Positions 1-10,231 of a DNA stretch of 64,000 nucleotides are shown piece after piece. Source of the DNA: Haematobia irritans (Eukaryota; Arthropoda; Insecta; Diptera; Muscidae); the NCBI RefSeq assembly GCF_050003625.1, contig NC_134398.1:78586003-78650002 (forward strand). The letters are read 5' to 3'. The notes beneath the pieces were generated by a model. The model worked only from the letters and a program-made list of their open reading frames with translations, did not search any database and was not told the DNA's origin. Numbering within the stretch: the stretch's first letter is position 1; the number at the start of each line of letters is the position of its first letter. A program made the translations under genes and the position numbers.

Positions 1-204
1 CAACTTTACAACAACTCTCTTTTCTTAATAGTTTAGCAATGAGATGTACGATAGCGAAGTGATGATCGGTAGCTTAGAACAAAGTTATTAAAAATATTCA
101 ACATTTAGGAAAAAATGCTGAAATGGAAAGTATATTGAAATTGTTTTATAGAAATCTAATTTAATTTTTATTATTCTATGTTAAAAATAAATATTCAATT
201 TCAG

Positions 205-1673
205 AGTAACCCCAGATGAATTTGGAAAAATTTATGTTACATCTCAGCTTATAGTTTAATCATAAATTGGTAAGTATTCTTTTTAAATACGGGTTTCTTT
301 AAAAAAAATATTTTTTATGTTTATTATTTGTTATTTAATTTTTTGGGTACCAGTTTAATGTTTTTCTTTGTTATAAAAAAATATTTAATTTCAGAGCCAC
401 CCCAGATAGATTCGGACAAATTTTTATATTTCCCCTCAGCGTATAATTTAATAGAGAATTGGTAAGTGTTCTTTTAACAATTGTCTTTCTTTTAACTAGA
501 ATTTTTACGTTTTTATCATCTTTTTAATACCAAAATTAAAGGTATTTAATACGTTATTTTAGTATTTCTTTAAACAAATTATACAAATTAAATGGAAACC
601 AATATAATATTTTTAATGTTAAAAACAAATCTTTAATTTCAGAATAGCCCCTTAACAATTTGCAAAAATTTGTATTACTCCTCTACCCAGCAAAAAATTT
701 GGAAGTTCTTCCAAAGGCTCCACTTTAAAAGCACTTCCAAAAGATGTACTCCCAACGATGTTCTTTATTTTAACTACACAAGAAGTTCTTTTAATTCAAT
801 TATTTATAACTCGCTTTTTTAATGGGTAAATTTAATTTTTTTGTTTCAAAAAGGTTAAAAACAGAGTAAGCTTTAATAAAATGGTACAAATGATTAAAAT
901 TTTGTCGACAAAAATGCTAAATCCAATCTGAAAAAATTGTGAATTTTTGAAAATATTTGAGGTGAAACATTTCCGACAAGCGTTAGAATCCATTAAAAAT
1001 TATAAAAATTATTTATTTGACAAAATATGAAAGAATTTTTTAATTTACAGCCAAAACATTGAATTCGGCTCACACCTAAAGAAGTGATGCAAATTTAGTG
1101 CAACGGCTGTTAAAATGGAGGACTTCCGTCCTATGACAAGCCCATGTTAAATTCATCGCTTCTGCGTCAATCTTGCATCACTTCCGGACATTTTCATTAC
1201 TTTTTTGGCGACGCTTTTTTGCTAGGTACTTAAAGTGAATTGGTAAGGTTTCTTTAACTTTCTTTTAACCAGAATATTTCGGTTTTTATGCATATTATTA
1301 CTTCTTTAATAAGATTTGTTGGAAGCCAATTTAATGTAAAAAATAAATATTTAATTTCAGAGTAACCCTAAGTGAATTTCGACAAATTTTTATATTTCCT
1401 CTCAGCGTGTAATTTAACAGAGATTTTGTAAGTTTTATATTAACAATTTGGCTTTATTTTAACTAGAATATTTATTTTATTATGTCCGTCACCTCATTAT
1501 TTCTCTAATTGTTTCAGCTACAAATTTTATGAGATATGTTTACCTAAGAAAAGTTAAATTCCTTACACAATTTTATAAAATGCCCCAAATATGGTAAGTT
1601 ACAAGCTTATATAAAGAATTAAAAAATATGTTTTATTTTTATACAATTTTCATTATTCCTTCCATTTTTTCAG
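205..1673 (+). other. Series of exon-like units inside repeat E
   Basis: Five segments of 65-77 nt are each preceded by a T-rich tract ending in TTTCAG and followed by GTAAGT or GTAAGG: 205-269, 395-461, 643-1242 (split by a MITE), 1361-1437 and 1518-1593; a sixth acceptor ends at 1673. The first four segments are homologous and share one reading frame that stops at the same place in three of them. The acceptor and donor strings match animal splice consensus and lie in correct order on one strand. No protein family is recognised. They could be exons of a degenerate repeated gene or a chance by-product of tandem amplification. The same units recur at +2760 and, reverse-complemented, in the inverted E copy. 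Confidence 0.5.
686..1226. mobile_element. MITE of the CCCAGCAAAAAA family, in E copy 1
   Basis: The ends are CCCAGCAAAAAA and TTTTTTGCTAGG, an imperfect terminal inverted repeat, each flanked by TA (684-685 and 1227-1228), the target duplication typical of Tc1/mariner elements. It carries no transposase. It splits the third exon-like unit of E. The inverted E copy lacks it near 40088-40100, which gives an empty target. Relatives in this window lie at 23330-23489, 42848-43406, 45190-45340, 46447-46864, 50941-51426 and 58975-59070, all sharing blocks such as GGACTTCCGTCC and CATGGGCTTGTCATAGG. Confidence 0.8.
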
Positions 1674-1740
1674 CAAGATGTGTGAAAAGTATATTTACGA
1701 TGAATAAAAAAATAAGGATAAGTCAAAATGTTCAAACGGC

Positions 1741-2304
1741 CGGCCAGATTACTGGTGCAACGAAGTACATCCATTGCTGCACTTTCACTTTCAAAGTCCA
1801 CTATGACTGTTTGCTTCCCATTTCTCTCAAAAACTGTCTTGGCTGATTTTATATTTGGGTTGATTTTCATCTTTTCAGTACTGACCTTAAGAATTGCATT
1901 TGAGGCAGGTTTCTCATTTGGTATTCCTTTAAAACCAATTTCGAATTAACAATTTGGTGTTCCAACCACCGAATATTATGTCCATCGTCTTTCCGTTTTT
2001 GCTTTAATATTTCCATTTCTTCTCTAAGCCTTTGATTTTCAACCTTTAAATTCTGTATTTCTGTTGTTACTGTGGAGATACTCGATTTCACTTCCTCTAT
2101 GTCTTGTTTTGTAGGTAGATTGCTCAATTTTTCTTCCAGCAGACCATTCATAGCCGTTTTCATAATTTCCATGAGTTCGCTCACATCCATATTGCCGACA
2201 GGTTTTTTAGCCATATTTTCTTCCTCTGGTGATGTTTCAAAGAGCTTACGTTTTGTTTTTTGAATAGATTGCGTACTACTTGGTGTTATCGACCAATTTG
2301 GCAT
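1741..2304 (-). pseudogene. Non-LTR retrotransposon ORF1 fragment (coiled coil)
   Basis: A 145-residue frame runs from 2304 to 1867. It begins with a Ser/Thr/Lys-rich stretch, then a strongly heptad-like Glu/Lys/Leu segment (about residues 45-105) followed by NIRWLEHQIVNSKLV, the arrangement of ORF1 nucleic-acid chaperone proteins of insect non-LTR elements. The same protein seems to go on in another frame from 1870 to about 1741, so there is a frameshift. It is cut at 1741, where repeat E resumes. Retrotransposition normally leaves the 3' end, but here only the 5' part is kept, so this piece probably came by rearrangement or misassembly. The clade is not assigned. Confidence 0.6.
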
Positions 2305-2760
2305 TCCTCTTTAATTATCGTTCCTTTTTCTATTTTTGAAAAATGTTTTAAACGGTTCGACTTTTACAATTCTAGCGCCATCTACCGGTTGTTAGTTCTT
2401 TTTGTCTCTATCTAATTCGTATATTGTCTTTTTCGTAACAGGTTGGTAACGCTACGTAATCACCTGTTTTATTATTTATTTATGTTTTTTATATTCTTCG
2501 AAAATATTTATATCAACCGGTTAACAGAATTTTTATCAATTTACAGTGTTTTTTGTGTGTATATTAAGAAAAATTAGAAAGTTTAATCTGCAAAATACTG
2601 CGCAAATAATGCTGCAAAATTTAGCGCGCGATCTAGAAGTTTTACTATCTGTTTAAATGTTCAATTGCCCGTATTTCTTGTCTAGACACGGCGTATAACC
2701 ACTGAAACTATGTGATCTTTTTGGAGCCACAAAAAAAAAAAAAAACGCGTCCGCACTATT
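2305..2760 (-). other. Probable 5' untranslated part of the non-LTR fragment
   Basis: This unique DNA lies between the ORF1 start and the point where repeat E begins again at 2761. It contains no reading frame. It ends, on the plus strand, with a 16-A run followed by CGCGTCCGCACTATT just before the duplicated E sequence. It is most simply the leader of the ORF1 element, but no promoter motif was identified. The A run could also mark a junction of independent origin. Confidence 0.35.
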
Positions 2761-4984
2761 CAACTTTACAACAACTCTCTTTTCTTAATAGTTTAGCAAT
2801 GAGATGTACGATAGCGAAGTGATGATCGGTAGCTTAGAACAAAGTTATTAAAAATATTCAACATTTAGGAAAAAATGCTGAAATGGAAAGTATATTGAAA
2901 TTGTTTTATAGAAATCTAATTTAATTTTTATTATTCTATGTTAAAAATAAATATTCAATTTCAGAGTAACCCCAGATGAATTTGGAAAAATTTATGTTAC
3001 ATCTCAGCTTATAGTTTAATCATAAATTGGTAAGTATTCTTTTTAAATACGGGTTTCTTTAAAAAAAATATTTTTTATGTTTATTATTTGTTATTTAATT
3101 TTTTGGGTACCAGTTTAATGTTTTTCTTTGTTATAAAAAAATATTTAATTTCAGAGCCACCCCAGATAGATTCGGACAAATTTTTATATTTCCCCTCAGC
3201 GTATAATTTAATAGAGAATTGGTAAGTGTTCTTTTAACAATTGTCTTTCTTTTAACTAGAATTTTTACGTTTTTATCATCTTTTTAATACCAAAATTAAA
3301 GGTATTTAATACGTTATTTTAGTATTTCTTTAAACAAATTATACAAATTAAATGGAAACCAATATAATATTTTTAATGTTAAAAACAAATCTTTAATTTC
3401 AGAATAGCCCCTTAACAATTTGCAAAAATTTGTATTACTCCTCTACCCAGCAAAAAATTTGGAAGTTCTTCCAAAGGCTCCACTTTAAAAGCACTTCCAA
3501 AAGATGTACTCCCAACGATGTTCTTTATTTTAACTACACAAGAAGTTCTTTTAATTCAATTATTTATAACTCGCTTTTTTAATGGGTAAATTTAATTTTT
3601 TTGTTTCAAAAAGGTTAAAAACAGAGTAAGCTTTAATAAAATGGTACAAATGATTAAAATTTTGTCGACAAAAATGCTAAATCCAATCTGAAAAAATTGT
3701 GAATTTTTGAAAATATTTGAGGTGAAACATTTCCGACAAGCGTTAGAATCCATTAAAAATTATAAAAATTATTTATTTGACAAAATATGAAAGAATTTTT
3801 TAATTTACAGCCAAAACATTGAATTCGGCTCACACCTAAAGAAGTGATGCAAATTTAGTGCAACGGCTGTTAAAATGGAGGACTTCCGTCCTATGACAAG
3901 CCCATGTTAAATTCATCGCTTCTGCGTCAATCTTGCATCACTTCCGGACATTTTCATTACTTTTTTGGCGACGCTTTTTTGCTAGGTACTTAAAGTGAAT
4001 TGGTAAGGTTTCTTTAACTTTCTTTTAACCAGAATATTTCGGTTTTTATGCATATTATTACTTCTTTAATAAGATTTGTTGGAAGCCAATTTAATGTAAA
4101 AAATAAATATTTAATTTCAGAGTAACCCTAAGTGAATTTCGACAAATTTTTATATTTCCTCTCAGCGTGTAATTTAACAGAGATTTTGTAAGTTTTATAT
4201 TAACAATTTGGCTTTATTTTAACTAGAATATTTATTTTATTATGTCCGTCACCTCATTATTTCTCTAATTGTTTCAGCTACAAATTTTATGAGATATGTT
4301 TACCTAAGAAAAGTTAAATTCCTTACACAATTTTATAAAATGCCCCAAATATGGTAAGTTACAAGCTTATATAAAGAATTAAAAAATATGTTTTATTTTT
4401 ATACAATTTTCATTATTCCTTCCATTTTTTCAGCAAGATGTGTGAAAAGTATATTTACGATGAATAAAAAAATAAGGATAAGTCAAAATGTTCAAACGGC
4501 GAGTTAAAATAAACAACTTTCTTGTTCCACGTGACAGTAATTTTTATTCACAAATACCATTGTATTATGAACTTTCATCATAAGTTTTTATAATAAAGGA
4601 CTTTTGTTTAAATAAAGATTACTTTTAATGTATGTTCCTGTATGTTCCTTCAATTATTTAATTTCTCTGTATTGTGGAAAGATTTATTTAAAAATAGTTT
4701 CGTCGTGGACATTTTAATGAGACCGTTAACCAAATTTTGTTATCGGGTTTCCCAAAAAATAGTCAAGTTAACCAAACTAATACAGGGTTTTTAACTTTGT
4801 AGGGGAATATATATCTTATGGTGGTGTAAAATTGAACTAAAATACAATGCCATAGATGAACTAAAATTTAAGAGAACTATAAACTAGACAAGCAGAAACA
4901 AATCTTAAGGGCTAAATCATGGTCAATTTTACTACAGCTTAGTTCATATTGCAATGGAAAAGGGTTCACTGTTTTTTCAGTGTA
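2761..4984 (+). repeat. Repeat E, copy 2 (uninterrupted right part)
   Basis: Bases 2761-4500 repeat 1-1740. The following 484 bp to the TA at 4983-4984 match the inverted copy at 37553-39250, so this copy shows the natural right half of E. The right end is CACTGTTTTTTCAGTG plus TA, which pairs with TACACTGAAAAAACAGT at 37551. A single TTAA at 4608-4611 is the empty site of the piggyBac-like insertion at 37939-39123, and another at 4025-4028 is the empty site of the one at 39759-40038. No gene was recognised. Confidence 0.8.
3446..3986. mobile_element. MITE of the CCCAGCAAAAAA family, in E copy 2
   Basis: This is the exact counterpart of the element at 686-1226, shifted by 2760 bp and duplicated together with E. 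It has the same TA flanks and termini, so it is not an independent insertion. Confidence 0.8.
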
Positions 4985-5466
4985 TCATTTATTTTTATTT
5001 GCAGTTACATGATGTCTGCATTGGTACATTTGATGAGCACAAAGTAATGATTACTTATTGTTGAAATTCAACCAAAATAAAGTGTGTAAAAATATATGAT
5101 GTTTGCTTGCACGACATTATAAATACAAATACTCGTAAATAATGATTTAATTTATAAATAAATAACAAGTGTATACAGCAGTAAGTTCGGCCGGCCGAAT
5201 CTTACATACCCACCAGCATGAATCTAATATTATAGTTTCTTTTGAAATTTCAGGGGGGTTTGACGACAGATATTCTCCCAAATAGAGCAGTTCACTTTCC
5301 GAAGATAAATCTAAAGGTTTTACCTATGAAGACTATATCAGATTCTGGATTTATAATAACCATTCATTTAAGCAATTCAAAGCATTTAAGAGACCAAATT
5401 AATGAATTACAATGTACTACTCTAATTTTTGTTTGTGTTTCAGAGGAATCATTAACATCTCTTGTA

Positions 5467-5880
5467 CACGGACGAAAAAGACTGTTTTCCATATGTTTGG
5501 GGGTAAAAATTATATGTTTGGAAATCAAATTTTTTATCATAATATTTTTAAGTGCACGCATATAATGTTCATAAACTAGCATAACATGTTTGGGACATAT
5601 ATGTTAATTTGGAAATAGCCTATAAACATATATGTGTTTAGAAAGAGAGGCCTAGAGAGTATGCTGTAAAGTAAAATAATGGAAGTAACCAATTGGCGCC
5701 TTAAAGATATATCCAGCCAAAAAAATCATAAAAATTTTTTACTACCGGTGTCTTCCCTATGGTGCAACATAATATGTTTGAACAATACAAACAATATTTT
5801 GTTTGGACAAATCCTGAAAATATATATGATTGAAGTAAAATGTGTTTGGGGTATATGTTACAGAAGCGATTTTTTGAGGG
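5467..5880. mobile_element. Short T-related MITE inside R4a
   Basis: It is flanked by TA at 5465-5466 and 5881-5882. Its right part (ATATGTTACAGAAGCGAT and TTTTTTGAGGG) matches the A end of the T transposons at 17306 and 21130, and its left part has the ATATGTTTGGG motifs of T. The tRNA-like pair of full T elements is absent, so it is a shorter deletion derivative. No open frame of note. Confidence 0.6.
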
Positions 5881-6200
5881 TATAGTTGTGCAAGAAAATG
5901 ATGAAATAACGCCTTCGTTTGAATCCAAAATCTGTAGATTTTCATCCCCATTATTTAAATGAATGCGAGAAGTAAAATCTGAAAATTTTACATTCAGTTT
6001 CAAGGAATTTTCATGATCAGTGCGCCTTCTATAAGTGAAATCGGTCTATATGGAGACCGATAAAAACTAAACCCAACACACGTTTTTGTGAGTCTAAAAT
6101 ACCAGTATATTTCCAACTTATGGTGGCTATACTAAAACATTGACCGACACTCACCATTTGTGGCGCACCTCTTTATGGTCCTAGATTTCGAATTTCATGC

Positions 6201-6720
6201 AAATTGGATAAAAACTACGGATTCTATAAGCCCAAGAAATAAAATCAGGAGATCGGTCTATATGGGTGCTATACCAAAACATGGACCGATACTCACATTT
6301 TTTGGCACACCTCTTTGCGTTCCTAAATTACCTCTAGTTTTCCAATTTCAGACAAATTGGATAAAAACTACGGATTCTATAAGCCCAAGAAATAAAATCA
6401 GGAGATCGGTCTATATGGGGGCTATACCAAAACATGGACCGATACTCACAATTTTTGGCACAACTCTTTGCGTTCCCAAATTACCTCTAGATTTCCAATT
6501 TCAGGCAAATTGGATAAAAACTACGGATTCTATAAGCCCAAGAAGTAAAATCAGAAGATCGATCTATATGAGGTCTATACCAAAACATGGACCGATATTC
6601 ACCATTTTTGGCACACCTCTTTGTGGTCTTAAAATACCTCAAGATTTCCAATTTCAAGCAAATTGGATAAAAACTGAAAATAAGTCGGTTTATATGGGGA
6701 TTATATCAAAACCGATATAG
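6201..6720 (+). repeat. Four 153-bp tandem units of R4
   Basis: The motif AAATTGGATAAAAACTAC starts at 6201, 6354, 6507 and 6660, an exact 153-bp step. Because 153 is 51 codons, one frame stays open through the units (186 codons from 6160) and gives a 51-residue periodic sequence containing SVYMGAIPKHGPI. I treat the frame as a consequence of the period, not as a gene. Confidence 0.9.
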
Positions 6721-6880
6721 CCCATCTTCGAACTTGACCTGCCTGGAGACAAAAGACGAGTTTGTTCGAAATTCCAGCACAATTGCTTCATTATTGTAGG
6801 CTGTAGCGTGATTACTAGAGATAGACAGACAGCCAGACAGACAGACGGACATGGTTATATCGAATATCATTGTGGACAAA

Positions 6881-7335
6881 ATTTGGACAAAAATGTAACA
6901 GCTTATCGCAATTTTATGTACACTTTCCCGAGATAAGTCGCTTAACTTCGTTGCACAAATTTTCTATTGGGTTCAATTCTGGGAATTGTACCGCTCATTC
7001 TAATACATTGATTTTATTGTCCACTTTTTTTAGTACCTTGCCGTATGCTTTGGGTTATTATCCTGCGGAAAGATCCATATGAGTGGGATATTTTCTTCGT
7101 CATACGGAAACATTGTATTTTGCCAAATATTTGTGTAATTAACCGATTTCATTATATTCTGTATACGGTAGAGAGGACCCACACAATAATTCCAAAATGA
7201 TCCCCATACCATGATGCTGCCACCACCGTTTTGGACCATTTTCAAAGTATATTTGGGATTGAATTCTTAATGGATAGGCTTTCTTACATAGTGTACACCT
7301 CTATCAGAAGAAAACAAGTTTACTTATGTTTCATC
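6881..7335 (-). pseudogene. Tc1-like transposase, C-terminal half, broken
   Basis: The minus strand encodes GGGSIMVWGSF, then PLIWIFPQDNNPKHTARY with the second catalytic aspartate of the DDE domain, then LNPIEN with the final glutamate. An in-frame stop lies before that last block and a frame change occurs upstream. The segment just before (VNLF, then a degenerate RRP region) runs into the N gap at 7336, so the first catalytic Asp region is only partly visible. It resembles, but does not join, the Tc1 copy at 15418-23176. Non-functional. Confidence 0.8.
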
Positions 7336-7435
7336 NNNNNNNNNNNNNNNNNNNNNNNNNNNNNNNNNNNNNNNNNNNNNNNNNNNNNNNNNNNNNNNNN
7401 NNNNNNNNNNNNNNNNNNNNNNNNNNNNNNNNNNN
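7336..7435. other. Assembly gap of 100 N
   Basis: Exactly 100 undetermined bases, the usual placeholder for a gap of unknown size. It directly abuts a long (TA)n run, which probably caused the break. Distances across it should not be trusted. Confidence 0.98.
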
Positions 7436-7666
<231 letters not shown>

Positions 7667-9254
7667 ACACCAAATTTGTTTTATCAAAAAATCTTTCATG
7701 TAAGTTGTTTGTTTTTGTTTTTTGACCTTTTTGTTTATTACCTTCTGGTTTCTTTTTGTAAATTCAAGCTCCACGTCAGAGTTTTATTATACCCTCCACC
7801 ATAGGATGGGGGGTATATTAACTTTGTCTTTCCGTTTGTAACACATCGAAATATTGCTCTAAGACCCCATAAAGTATATATATTCTGGGTCGTGGTGAAA
7901 TTCTGAGTCGATCTGAGCATGTCCGTCCGTCCGTCTGTTGAGATCACGCTAACTTCCGAACGAAACAAGCTATCGACTTGAAACTTGGCACAAGTAGTTG
8001 TTATTGATGTAGGTCGGATGGTATTGCAAATGGGCCATATCGGTCCACTTTTACGCCAAATTTGGGGGTCCGTTTATATGGGGGCTCTAAACGGACCCCC
8101 AAATTTGGCTTGCGAGGCCTCTAAGAGAAGCAAATTTCATCCGATCCGGCTGAAATTTGGTACATGGTGTTAGTATATGGTCTCTAACAACCATGCAAAA
8201 ATTGGTTCACATCGGTCCATAATTATATATAGCCCCCATATAAACCGATCCCCCGATTTGCCTTGCGAGGCCTCTAAGAGAAGCAAAGTTTATTCGATCC
8301 GGCTGAAATTTGGTACATGGTGGTAGTATATGGTCTCTAACAACCATACAAAAATTGGTCCACATCGGTCTATAATTATATATAGCCCCCATATAAACCG
8401 ATCACCAGATTTGACCTCCGGAGCCTCGTGGAAGACCAAAATTCATCTGATTCAGTTGAAATTTGGTACGTGGTGTTAATATATGGCCTCAAACACTCAT
8501 GCAAAAATTGGTCGAAATCGGTCAATAATTATATATAGGCCCCATATAAACCGATCACCAGATTTGATCTCCGGAGCCCCTTGGAAGATCAAAATTCATC
8601 CGATTCGGTTGAAATTTGGTACGTGATGTTAGTATATGGTATCCAACAACCATGCAGGAATTGGTTCATATCAGTCCATAATTATATATAGCCCCCATAT
8701 GAACCGATCCCCAGATTTGACCTCTGGTGCCTTTTGGAGAAGCAAAATTCATCCGATCTAGTTGAAATTTGGTACGTGGTGGTAGTATATGATATTTAAC
8801 AACTATGCCAAAAGTGGTCCATATCAGTCCATAATCATATATAGCCCCATATAAACCGTTCCTGAGATTTGGTTTTGGAGCCTCTTGGAGGAGCAAATTT
8901 CATCCGAGTGAGTTGAAATTTGGTACATTGTGCTAGTACACGCAAAAAAATAATTCTTTCCTCCCAAACGAAATTTTAGACAATCAAAGTTCGTTTCTCA
9001 TTTGCTTTTCGCTGTAAGGAAGTGTATTTGGGAGAAAAGTATATACTTTTTGTGATAAACGTTTATTCTTTTCCAGGATGTAAAAACAATTTCATAAAGA
9101 CTAACTCAAAAAAATTTTTTTTCTGGCTAATTGCATTTTCCCTCACATCTTTCTCACTTCCACGAAGATTTTTAGTTCTTAGCACCTTTTTCTGTAATAC
9201 AAACAATGTAGAAGAAATTATACGATTTTATAAATTTTTAAAATTTTTTACCTT

Positions 9255-9330
9255 TCGCCTGGACGGAGAATCGAACCGCGGACCATGCACTTTGTAAGCC
9301 AACACACTAACCACTGAGCTATGTACCTGT
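9255..9330 (-). tRNA. tRNA-like unit (pseudo-tRNA), module 2
   Basis: Read on the minus strand it has an A-box-like stretch (GCTCAGTGGTTAGTG) and a B box (GGTTCGATTCT), with CTTACAAAG where the anticodon loop falls. It lacks a clear matching acceptor stem, so it is better seen as an internal pol III promoter module than a working tRNA. The same module recurs near 17640-17700, 20750-20822 and 50430-50475. Confidence 0.5.
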
Positions 9331-9436
9331 TATGGTCATCAATAGATAAATATCCATATACGTTATATTTATATAGCATAGCTTGCGGCGCCCACGAACC
9401 GAATAAACAAAGTTTATTTAACAGAAACAAACATTT

Positions 9437-9513
9437 AGTTTGGCACCGTGGTGCAGTGGTTGCTACGTCCGACTTGCATGCCAAGGGTCGTGGGTTCGAT
9501 CCCTGCTTCGACC
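9437..9513 (+). tRNA. tRNA-like unit (pseudo-tRNA), module 1
   Basis: The sequence has the A-box region GTGGTGCAGTGGTTG and a B box GGTTCGATCCC, with ACTTGCATGCC in the anticodon arm. It is very like the tRNA head of the SINE at 41931-42275. A convincing cloverleaf acceptor stem was not found, so it is a tRNA-derived promoter rather than a sure functional tRNA. It faces away from module 2 across about 106 bp. Confidence 0.5.
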
Positions 9514-10231
9514 AAAGTTTTTTTTGTTTTTTTTTTTTTAATAATTAATCCAGATATGTTCGGAAGATTCCGAAAAAATGTTCAACATTACATTGGAGTA
9601 TATTAAATTTTGAACTGTAAAATGTGTCTTATTAAAGACCTAAAGTCAGAAAAGAACAGTGTTTGATATAAACGAAATGTGTTGTTGTTTCAAAAATAAC
9701 TTTTTTTTATTGAAAAAATAAAAATTTTGTAACAAACGAATTTTTTTGGTGATAAAAGTTTAAAATTTTCGAAGCAATTCAAAAAACTCTAACAAAAGAA
9801 AAACGTTTTCGGTACACGTTTTCCAAACGTTTTTTTTCTTTGCGTGTATAAGGTCGTTAACAGCCATGCCTAACTAGGTCCATATCGGTCTATAGTTATA
9901 TATATCCCTCAGATAAATCGATTTGCAATCACACAAAAATTGGTCCATATCAAGTTCTTAATTGTATATAGCCCCCATATAAGTGACCATATCGATTCGT
10001 AATTATTTGTAGACTTAACTATACATAACTTTTTGTCTAATATATACCACGTATGGACTAACCCACAATTTAGAAAATGATCTTAAGAAGTTTTAAGATA
10101 CCACAACCCAAGTAATTCGATTGTGGATGGCAGTCTTTCGTAGAAGTTTCTACGCAATCCATGGTGGAGGGTACATAAGATTCGGCCTGGCCGAACTTAC
10201 GGCCGTATATACTTGTTTTCTGTTTTATTTT

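Larger units (their letters stand above)
1..1740 (+). repeat. Repeat E, copy 1 (right part replaced)
   Basis: This stretch is repeated without any visible difference at 2761-4500, a period of 2760 bp, and diverges from it only after the shared motif TTCAAACGGC. A third, older copy lies inverted at about 37553-40640. E is AT-rich, has no long reading frame and contains serial exon-like units (separate entry). The left edge is cut by the window start. The full E copy ends in CACTGTTTTTTCAGTG followed by TA, like the MITEs here, so E may be a large non-autonomous DNA transposon; that is inference. Perfect identity means a very recent tandem duplication or an assembly duplication. Confidence 0.85.
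5165..6880 (-). mobile_element. Helentron/DINE-like repeat R4, copy a (truncated)
   Basis: Read on the minus strand, the 3' end is the hairpin TTCGGCCGGCCGAA followed by ACTTGT at 5165-5170 and then T. The centre holds four 153-bp tandem units (separate entry), and near 6825-6850 comes a GACA/GACG tetranucleotide run, the (GTCY)n block of mini-me elements. The 5' terminus is missing where a Tc1 relic begins at about 6881. A 414-bp MITE is inserted at 5467-5880. There is no coding capacity of its own. The assignment to Helentron-associated non-autonomous elements is inferred from architecture. Confidence 0.6.
8939..9846. mobile_element. MITE carrying two divergent tRNA-like units
   Basis: The ends are CACGCAAAAAAATAATTC and CTTTGCGTG, flanked by TA (8937-8938, 9847-9848); without it the R1a host sequence reads like uninterrupted R1 copies. 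Inside are two tRNA-like modules transcribed away from each other (9255-9330 minus, 9437-9513 plus). The region 9120-9250 is shared with the T elements at 17.5 and 20.8 kb, and 9545-9846 with the copy at 50.64-50.94 kb. No transposase. TA flanks suggest mobilisation by a Tc1/mariner-type enzyme. Confidence 0.75.
7788..10216 (+). mobile_element. Helentron/DINE-like repeat R1, copy a
   Basis: It starts with a hairpin (TATACCC...GGGTATA around an ATAGG loop), then about 7880-7936 the conserved mini-me core with AGTCGATCTGAGCATG and (GTCC)n, then five 153-bp tandem units (TAAACCG or its variants at 8241, 8394, 8547, 8700 and 8852), and ends with TTCGGCCTGGCCGAA and ACTTGT at 10211-10216. No protein is encoded. 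A tRNA-bearing MITE is inserted at 8939-9846. Dipteran mini-me elements are known for a (GTCY)n-core-(TA)n block; DINE-TR1 elements are known for central tandem repeats of about 150 bp. Confidence 0.65.

Noticed and set aside
1..4500. The 1740-bp direct repeats as a pair of LTRs
   Set aside because: No TG...CA ends, no primer site or polypurine tract at the inner edges, and the inner DNA is a 5' non-LTR piece on the minus strand.
9255..9513. Functional tRNA genes
   Set aside because: A and B boxes are present but acceptor stems do not pair convincingly, and the modules repeat in every copy of mobile elements.
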